A stretch of 8,607 nucleotides of DNA from assembly GCF_964259225.1 (NCBI RefSeq), contig NZ_CAXVKN010000079.1; one strand, 5' to 3'. Origin of the DNA: Catenibacterium mitsuoka_A. Its GTDB lineage: Bacteria; Bacillota_I; Bacilli_A; Erysipelotrichales; Coprobacillaceae. Position numbers and translations under genes: made by a program. This document shows positions 5,553 through 8,607 of the stretch, one piece after another; the stretch's first letter is position 1; each line of letters opens with the position of its first letter. Below the pieces are notes generated by a model that saw nothing but the letters and a program-made list of their open reading frames with translations, was not told the DNA's origin and ran no database searches.

Positions 5553-5580
5553 AAAAAAGACTATGAATAACTCATAGCCT
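5553..5580 (-). terminator. terminator of the asnB - small membrane protein transcript
   Basis: On the minus strand GGCTATGA pairs with TCATAGTC around a 5-base loop and is followed by six T (A 5553-5558 on plus). One pair is G-U only in the minus-strand RNA (A-C on plus), which fixes the orientation. It starts right after the small gene's TAG. Confidence 0.85.
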
Positions 5581-5727
5581 CTATATAATGATTCCCAAGA
5601 ATCCTAATGCAAGGAAAATAAGAATGAGATAGATAATGACCTTTAAACTCCATTTAAATATATAAAACATAACAATAAATGGAAGAAATGCAAGAAAGAA
5701 CACCATAGATAATAATGTACCTAACAT
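5581..5727 (-). CDS. 48-aa two-helix membrane protein downstream of asnB
   Basis: An ATG at 5727 (minus) opens 48 codons to TAG at 5581-5583. GAGGTG (5734-5739, minus) stands 6 bases upstream. The product is almost entirely hydrophobic: MLGTLLSMVFFLAFLPFIVM, then FYIF, a basic turn KWSLK (25-29), and a second hydrophobic run ending LGFLGIII. It should form two membrane helices with a short charged loop. I do not recognise a family. It starts 27 bases after the asnB stop and the only clear terminator on this strand lies after it, so it is probably cotranscribed with asnB and under the same asparagine T-box. An in-frame ATG at 5733 abuts the Shine-Dalgarno and is unlikely to be used. A weak TATAAT (minus, about 5746-5751) could give a minor internal start. 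Confidence 0.68.
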   Translation of the reverse strand: MLGTLLSMVFFLAFLPFIVMFYIFKWSLKVIIYLILIFLALGFLGIII

Positions 5728-5754
5728 AATCATCACCTCACTCTTATTATAATA

Positions 5755-7338
5755 TTATTTTCCAGAATCTCCATAGTTTTTAAGTACTCTAGCACTTGGG
5801 TCATTTACATCACAGTTTTCCCATGTTTTATTAGGCATCCAGAAGTCTTTGATCCATTTAGCTTTTCCTGGGTAATAAGATTCAAAGATATCACGATATA
5901 ATAATGATTCTTTAGTAAATGGTGTACAGTAAGGATACTTCTCTTTAGCGTTTACTACATCTTCATCTGTATATAATGAATCAGCATATTCTTTTAAGTA
6001 ATCTACCATAGAATGTCCTACTGCATCAGAGAATGCAGCTTTTTCTCTAAATAAGATATCTTGAGGAAGATAGTTTAAACCTTCAAAAGCATGTCTTAAT
6101 AGATATTTACCTTTGTTGTAAGTGTTCATTTTCTTCTTAGGATCAATACGCATAGTATAATCTACAAAATCAAGATCTGCGAAAGGAACACGTCCTTCTA
6201 AGGCATTTGCACTAATACATCTATCTGCTCTTAATACATCATACATATATAATTCACGCATACGTTTTTGAGATTCTTTCTGGAATTCTTCTGGACTAGG
6301 TGCAAAGTCTGTATATTTATAACCAAATAATTCATCACTGACTTCACCTGTTAGAATAACCTTTAAATCAGTATGTTCATGAATATATTTACATAGAAGA
6401 TACATACCAATACTTGCACGAATAGTCGTAATATCCCAAGTTTCTAATGTACGAATGACTTCTCTTAAAGAACCTAATACATCTTCTTTAGTCATAATAA
6501 CTTCTGTATGATCAGTCCCTAAGAATTCAGCGACTTCTTTCGCATACTTTAAATCAATAGGATCTGTTTCCATACCAATCGCAAATGTCTTAATAGGTGT
6601 ATCAGTAATACGCTGACCAATCGCACATACTAATGATGAATCTAAACCACCAGATAATAAATAACCAACAGGGGCATCACTCTGTAATCTCTTCTTAACG
6701 GCTTCAATTAATTTAACACGTAGGTTCAAGGCAATTGTTTCTACATCATCATTATGCATTAATTTCACATCAGCCACATCATTGAAGCATACAAACTTTT
6801 CACCATCATAATAATGTCCTGGTGGGAAAGGCATAATTTCTTTACAGACAGGCATTAAAGCTTTGGCTTCAGAACCAAATGCGATAGTGCCTTTTTCAGT
6901 ATATCCATAAAACATTGGACGAATACCAATTGGATCTCTGGCAGCCATCATCTTATCAGTATCTGCATCATATAAACAGAATGCATATTCACCATCTAAA
7001 TATCTTACAAGTGTATCTAAACCATATTTTCTATATAAAGGAATTAATACTTCACAGTCACTAGAAGACTTGAAAGTATATTCATCCATAATATTCTTCT
7101 TTAATTCTGGGTAGTTATAGATTTCTCCATTACATACCACAATAGTATGATCATCAGAAAATGGCTGCATACCATTTTCACTTAAATCCATAATAGCTAA
7201 TCTATTGAAACCAAAAGTCTTATCAAATAATTTAGAAGTCTCAATCATATCAGGACCTCTACCTTCAATCTTTCCTAAAGCTTCATCAAATACATCAATC
7301 TCTACTTCTGTAGAACCCATTGTTAGAAAACCACACAT
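5755..7338 (-). CDS. asnB: asparagine synthetase B (glutamine-hydrolysing)
   Basis: 527 aa, slightly shorter than E. coli AsnB (about 554). It makes asparagine from aspartate, ATP and glutamine. The N-terminal class II glutaminase domain has nucleophile Cys2 (MCGF), RLAIMD (46-51), NGEIYN (70-75) and SSDCEVL (92-98), the glutamine-binding positions. The synthetase domain has the PP-loop LSGGLDSS (228-235), SIGMYLL (309-315), the LTGEVSDELFGYKY block (329-342) and EGRVPFADLDFVDY (381-394). All expected catalytic motifs are present. GGAGGA (7347-7352, minus) stands 8 bases before the ATG, and Cys2 directly after Met confirms the start. It is controlled by an asparagine-type T-box leader and probably cotranscribed with the downstream 48-aa membrane protein gene. 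Confidence 0.96.
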   Translation of the reverse strand: MCGFLTMGSTEVEIDVFDEALGKIEGRGPDMIETSKLFDKTFGFNRLAIMDLSENGMQPFSDDHTIVVCNGEIYNYPELKKNIMDEYTFKSSSDCEVLIPLYRKYGLDTLVRYLDGEYAFCLYDADTDKMMAARDPIGIRPMFYGYTEKGTIAFGSEAKALMPVCKEIMPFPPGHYYDGEKFVCFNDVADVKLMHNDDVETIALNLRVKLIEAVKKRLQSDAPVGYLLSGGLDSSLVCAIGQRITDTPIKTFAIGMETDPIDLKYAKEVAEFLGTDHTEVIMTKEDVLGSLREVIRTLETWDITTIRASIGMYLLCKYIHEHTDLKVILTGEVSDELFGYKYTDFAPSPEEFQKESQKRMRELYMYDVLRADRCISANALEGRVPFADLDFVDYTMRIDPKKKMNTYNKGKYLLRHAFEGLNYLPQDILFREKAAFSDAVGHSMVDYLKEYADSLYTDEDVVNAKEKYPYCTPFTKESLLYRDIFESYYPGKAKWIKDFWMPNKTWENCDVNDPSARVLKNYGDSGK

Positions 7339-7364
7339 TTACATTTTCCTCCTATACTTGAGTC

Positions 7365-7391
7365 AAAAAAAACTCGCTTTGTGGTGCGAGT
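7365..7391 (-). terminator. T-box attenuator terminator before asnB
   Basis: On the minus strand, ACTCGC (7391-7386) pairs with GCGAGT (7377-7372) around an 8-base loop, followed by seven T. It lies 13 bases before the asnB ribosome site and ends transcription when the antiterminator does not form. Confidence 0.9.
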
Positions 7392-7620
7392 ATCTTACTA
7401 AGTCGTTGAGTCTATAACTAAGTACAGACATACTTCAAAGAGCATGCGATACCCGCCAGCGGTAACGTCGCTGAAAGAACGTTCTAGCCTACTTGCATTA
7501 TGCTTTGGGTAGACAGCTCAGAGGTGTTCTTCATCTATCACTTAACTGTAAGTCTTCCACCAATCACTTACTCGCTAGAGTCTCTGCCATAGATTACTCT
7601 CCTCGTCTTCGCCTTTGTTG
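7365..7620 (-). promoter_or_regulatory. T-box leader, asparagine specificity (AAC specifier)
   Basis: A leader of about 255 nt upstream of asnB. Stem I is closed by GAGG (7604-7601) with CCTC (7524-7521). Its internal loop has GAGAGTA on one side and GAAGAACAC on the other, placing specifier AAC (7528-7526), an Asn codon, before a conserved A. The apical part has AGAGACTC and GGTGGAAG (7561-7554), standard Stem I elements. A stem II-like helix involves GTCTAC/GTAGGC, and Stem III is CAGCG/CGCTG (7473-7457). GCGGGTATC (7456-7448) can pair in all nine positions with GATACTCGC (7394-7386), excluding the terminator stem. UGGC, expected to pair with the GCCA end of tRNA-Asn, occurs at 7458-7455, but the usual T-box core GGGUGGNACCGCG is not present. 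Uncharged tRNA-Asn should promote read-through into asnB. Confidence 0.87.
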
Positions 7621-7626
7621 GGTCTT

Positions 7627-7655
7627 AGTATAGTACAAACATTTAGTCAATGCAA
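7627..7655 (-). promoter_or_regulatory. promoter of the asnB T-box transcript
   Basis: On the minus strand TTGCAT (7655-7650), 17-base spacer, TATACT (7632-7627). Transcription would start about 7620, shortly before Stem I. An overlapping TTGACT (7649-7644) has no well-spaced -10. Confidence 0.55.
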
Positions 7656-7763
7656 TAATAAATTATTATAAAAATATTAAAAAATAATTAAAATTTAGTA
7701 TTTGTATTAAATTATGATTAATTATGTCGTTATATGAAAAATAATCATTAAATATTATAACTG

Positions 7764-7772
7764 TGGTAGAAT
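7764..7772 (+). promoter_or_regulatory. extended -10 promoter of the HicA-like gene
   Basis: TG-G-TAGAAT (7764-7772) is an extended -10 without a good -35. It lies in a very AT-rich stretch between the asnB promoter and the HicA-like gene, which otherwise holds nothing I can identify. Confidence 0.4.
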
Positions 7773-7796
7773 GGAGATAGACAAGGAGGAAATACC

Positions 7797-7994
7797 ATGA
7801 AAGCAAGAACTTACTCAATCATAGAGTTCAAAAGAATACTAGAAAACAATGGGTATCGCTTCCTTAGACATGCAAAAGGGGACCATTGTATTTACTCTAA
7901 TGGTGAACGCACTATCACTATTAAGAGGACTCATGTGAATAAGATGATTGCCCGTAGACTTATTAGAGAATATGATTTAAAGGTAGAAGACTAA
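7797..7994 (+). CDS. hicA: HicA-family mRNA interferase-like protein (no adjacent HicB)
   Basis: 65 aa, typical HicA size. HicA toxins are small dsRBD-fold RNases that cleave mRNA. The expected order is visible: N-terminal helix with FKRILENNGY (11-20), strand RFLRHAKGDHCIYSNG (21-36) containing the catalytic His30 in G-D-H, strand TITIKRTHV (39-47), and a C-terminal helix MIARRLIREYDLKV (50-63). The ATG has an excellent AAGGAGG (7783-7789) 7 bases upstream. HicA normally forms an operon with the antitoxin HicB, but no HicB-like frame lies on either side. It is therefore solitary, a possible toxin relic, a protein controlled in trans, or one detoxified. The key His is retained. Its neighbour downstream is a type I toxin locus, so it sits in a small toxin cluster. 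Confidence 0.8.
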   Translation: MKARTYSIIEFKRILENNGYRFLRHAKGDHCIYSNGERTITIKRTHVNKMIARRLIREYDLKVED

Positions 7995-8026
7995 CATCTT
8001 CATTCACAAAACTTAAGCATGAAAAC

Positions 8027-8053
8027 AACCTCTGGGCGAATAGCCTAGAGGTT
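8027..8053 (+). terminator. hairpin after the HicA-like gene, probable terminator
   Basis: AACCTCTGGGC (8027-8037) pairs with GCCTAGAGGTT (8043-8053), 11 bp with one G-U pair, loop GAATA. The run after it (ATTTGTGTG) is poor in T, so termination may be weak. CACAAA (8005-8010) and TTTGTG (8055-8060) could extend it as an outer helix. Confidence 0.55.
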
Positions 8054-8139
8054 ATTTGTGTGTTGTATTTCTACCAATAAATTAAGATTTATTATGAAAT
8101 TGTGATAATTGATTACTTATCCTGGTAGATAGAATCCTA

Positions 8140-8148
8140 TGATATAAT
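8140..8148 (+). promoter_or_regulatory. extended -10 promoter of the type I toxin mRNA
   Basis: TG-A-TATAAT (8140-8148) is a perfect extended -10; no clear -35 is seen at the right distance. Start is expected near 8155, the first base of the 11-base repeat ATGGAACAACC. Confidence 0.65.
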
Positions 8149-8198
8149 TTGTGCATGGAACAACCGTATACGGTAGGTGGTTATCTTTGGTCGTTATG

Positions 8199-8220
8199 AC
8201 GAAGGTACGCAACCCTTCGT
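8199..8220 (+). other. leader hairpin of the toxin mRNA
   Basis: ACGAAGG (8199-8205) pairs perfectly with CCTTCGT (8214-8220) around an 8-base loop, about 24 bases before the toxin ribosome site. A further self-complementary 12-mer ACCGTATACGGT lies at 8163-8174. Together they make a structured leader of about 100 nt, typical of type I toxin mRNAs whose translation is held back by folding. Confidence 0.5.
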
Positions 8221-8257
8221 GATTCTTCTCTTAAGTTGAAAACGGAGGTGATGCCTG

Positions 8258-8374
8258 ATGACAACGTATGAAATAATCATGATTATGTTAACGTGTTTGA
8301 CACTGATCATATCTTTATTGACACTTGTTGTTAGAGCACTTCTTATCATTATTGATAAGAACGAAAAAAAGTAA
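8258..8374 (+). CDS. 38-aa Hol_Tox-like membrane toxin (type I toxin-antitoxin)
   Basis: The peptide begins MTTYEIIMIMLTCLTLIISL and continues through one long hydrophobic segment (about 6-31) to the charged end IDKNEKK. This is the pattern of the Firmicute putative holin-like toxin family (Hol_Tox): M-[ST]-x-[YF]-E, one membrane helix, Lys-rich tail. Such peptides depolarise or disturb the cell's own membrane when overproduced. Translation is very strong on paper: GGAGGTGAT (8244-8252) is fully complementary to the 16S 3' end and 5 bases separate it from the ATG. A six-codon frame from ATG 8251 overlaps the start out of frame. The convergent antisense RNA overlaps the last codons and the 3' UTR, as in txpA/ratA and bsrG/SR4 loci. 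Family placement is from pattern recognition. Confidence 0.8.
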   Translation: MTTYEIIMIMLTCLTLIISLLTLVVRALLIIIDKNEKK

Positions 8375-8411
8375 CTACCTCGCTCCTAGGAAAAGTTTAA
8401 GGTAGTTACTT
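8364..8411 (-). terminator. terminator of the antisense RNA
   Basis: Perfect stem GTAACTACCT (8371-8380) with AGGTAGTTAC (8400-8409), extendable by two A-T pairs. On the minus strand it is followed by seven T (A 8364-8370 on plus). The plus strand lacks a T-run after it, so it is directional. It covers the toxin stop codon (8372-8374). Confidence 0.88.
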
Positions 8412-8428
8412 ACCAAAAATAAATCCAA

Positions 8429-8452
8429 GGACAACCGCTTACTGGTTGTTCC
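8429..8452 (+). terminator. hairpin in the toxin 3' UTR, possible weak terminator
   Basis: GGACAACC (8429-8436) with GGTTGTTCC (8444-8452), loop of 7, then ATCTTTCGTTTCT. The moderate T content allows partial termination of the toxin mRNA. On the other strand the same hairpin is the 5' stem of the antisense RNA. Confidence 0.45.
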
Positions 8453-8465
8453 ATCTTTCGTTTCT

Positions 8466-8494
8466 ATTATAGTTTACAACAAATTTGAAGTCAA
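8466..8494 (-). promoter_or_regulatory. promoter of the antisense RNA
   Basis: On the minus strand TTGACT (8494-8489), 17-base spacer, TATAAT (8471-8466). It is among the best promoters in the window and much stronger on paper than the toxin's, as expected for an antitoxin RNA made in excess. Confidence 0.85.
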
Positions 8495-8502
8495 TATATG
8501 TG

Positions 8503-8529
8503 ACTATGAGTGATGCTCATAGTTTTTTT
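8503..8529 (+). terminator. intrinsic terminator, probable 3' end of the long toxin mRNA
   Basis: 8-bp stem ACTATGAG (8503-8510), loop TGATG, CTCATAGT (8516-8523), T run to 8529. No other plus-strand gene precedes it, so it would close a toxin transcript of about 375 nt spanning the whole antisense RNA. Confidence 0.82.
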
Positions 8530-8582
8530 GAAAAAGCTCCTCTTTTGCAAATGGGTGGTAAGTAGCAATTTGTTACAGGCAA

Positions 8583-8591
8583 TGCTATAAT
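8583..8591 (+). promoter_or_regulatory. extended -10 promoter for a gene beyond the window
   Basis: TG-C-TATAAT (8583-8591) is a perfect extended -10 at the right edge; its -35 region is weak. The gene it would serve is not in the window. Confidence 0.45.
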
Positions 8592-8607
8592 TAGAATGCT
8601 TGTAGAA

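Larger units (their letters stand above)
8155..8454. repeat. 11-base inverted repeat flanking the toxin gene
   Basis: ATGGAACAACC (8155-8165) recurs as its exact complement GGTTGTTCCAT (8444-8454). Both the toxin mRNA and the antisense RNA therefore carry the same sequence at their 5' ends. A toxin mRNA read through to 8454 could close a long-range stem between its ends. Confidence 0.7.
8364..8458 (-). ncRNA. antisense RNA antitoxin of the Hol_Tox-like locus
   Basis: A convergent minus-strand unit with a near-consensus promoter (8466-8494) and a strong terminator (8364-8411) defines an RNA of about 95 nt, start near 8458. It is complementary to the toxin mRNA's 3' UTR and its last codons. 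It begins with a hairpin (GGAACAACC with GGTTGTCC, 8452-8429) and ends in the terminator hairpin, with a loose A/T-rich linker between. The only frame of note is a nearly leaderless 14 codons. The arrangement fits type I antitoxins acting by 3'-end duplex formation and RNase III cleavage (knowledge of similar loci). Confidence 0.75.

Noticed and set aside
7205..7417. Plus-strand open frame of 70 codons
   Set aside because: It runs antisense through the asnB start, its ribosome site and the T-box terminator; no RBS or family resemblance.
7934..7942. DnaA box (TGTGAATAA) inside the HicA-like gene
   Set aside because: A lone match within coding sequence; about 0.6 matches are expected by chance in a window of this size.
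8251..8271. Six-codon frame (MPDDNV) overlapping the toxin start
   Set aside because: Its ATG is only 2 bases from the Shine-Dalgarno core, too close for efficient initiation; noted but not called as a gene.

Overview
The window is AT-rich (roughly one third G+C by eye), with strong GGAGG-type ribosome sites, T-tract terminators, a T-box leader and a tRNA gene that encodes its own CCA. This points to a low-GC Firmicute. The protein repertoire (DUF134-NifX fusion, short AsnB under a T-box, divergent galactokinase-family protein, Hol_Tox-type toxin) suits a gut member of the Erysipelotrichia. That placement is an inference from gene style; no species marker beyond part of a 5S rRNA is present.

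Layout. Bases 1-65 are the 3' end of a 5S rRNA, so the window starts at the end of an rRNA operon. A membrane-anchored alpha/beta hydrolase (115-1068, minus) converges on it. Divergent from the hydrolase is a SulP anion transporter with a STAS domain (1247-2872, plus). Just after the SulP terminator lies the decayed C-terminus of a family 1 glycoside hydrolase (2893-3028). About 320 bases of regulatory DNA follow, with three tandem DnaA-box-like 9-mers, two cre-like sites and a promoter. They precede a galactokinase-family GHMP protein (3351-4619) whose two catalytic residues are both substituted. Next is a DUF134-NifX fusion gene (4696-5382) behind an extended -10 promoter and a palindromic operator, then tRNA-Leu(CAG) (5429-5512) with its own promoter and terminator.

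On the minus strand, asnB (5755-7338) is preceded by an asparagine-type T-box leader with AAC specifier (about 7365-7620). It is followed by a 48-codon membrane protein gene (5581-5727) that shares its transcript and terminator.

The right end is a small toxin region. A HicA-like gene (7797-7994) has no HicB partner. A complete type I toxin-antitoxin locus follows: a 38-aa Hol_Tox-like membrane peptide (8258-8374) and a convergent antisense RNA of about 95 nt (8458 to 8364, minus) with a near-consensus promoter and a strong terminator.

The most unusual items are the apparent pseudo-galactokinase and the DnaA-box triplet upstream of it; the type I locus, where mRNA and antisense RNA begin with the same 11 bases and each opens a 14-codon MEQP frame; the internal ribosome site that could release a free NifX domain; and the T-box leader whose antiterminator core departs from consensus.
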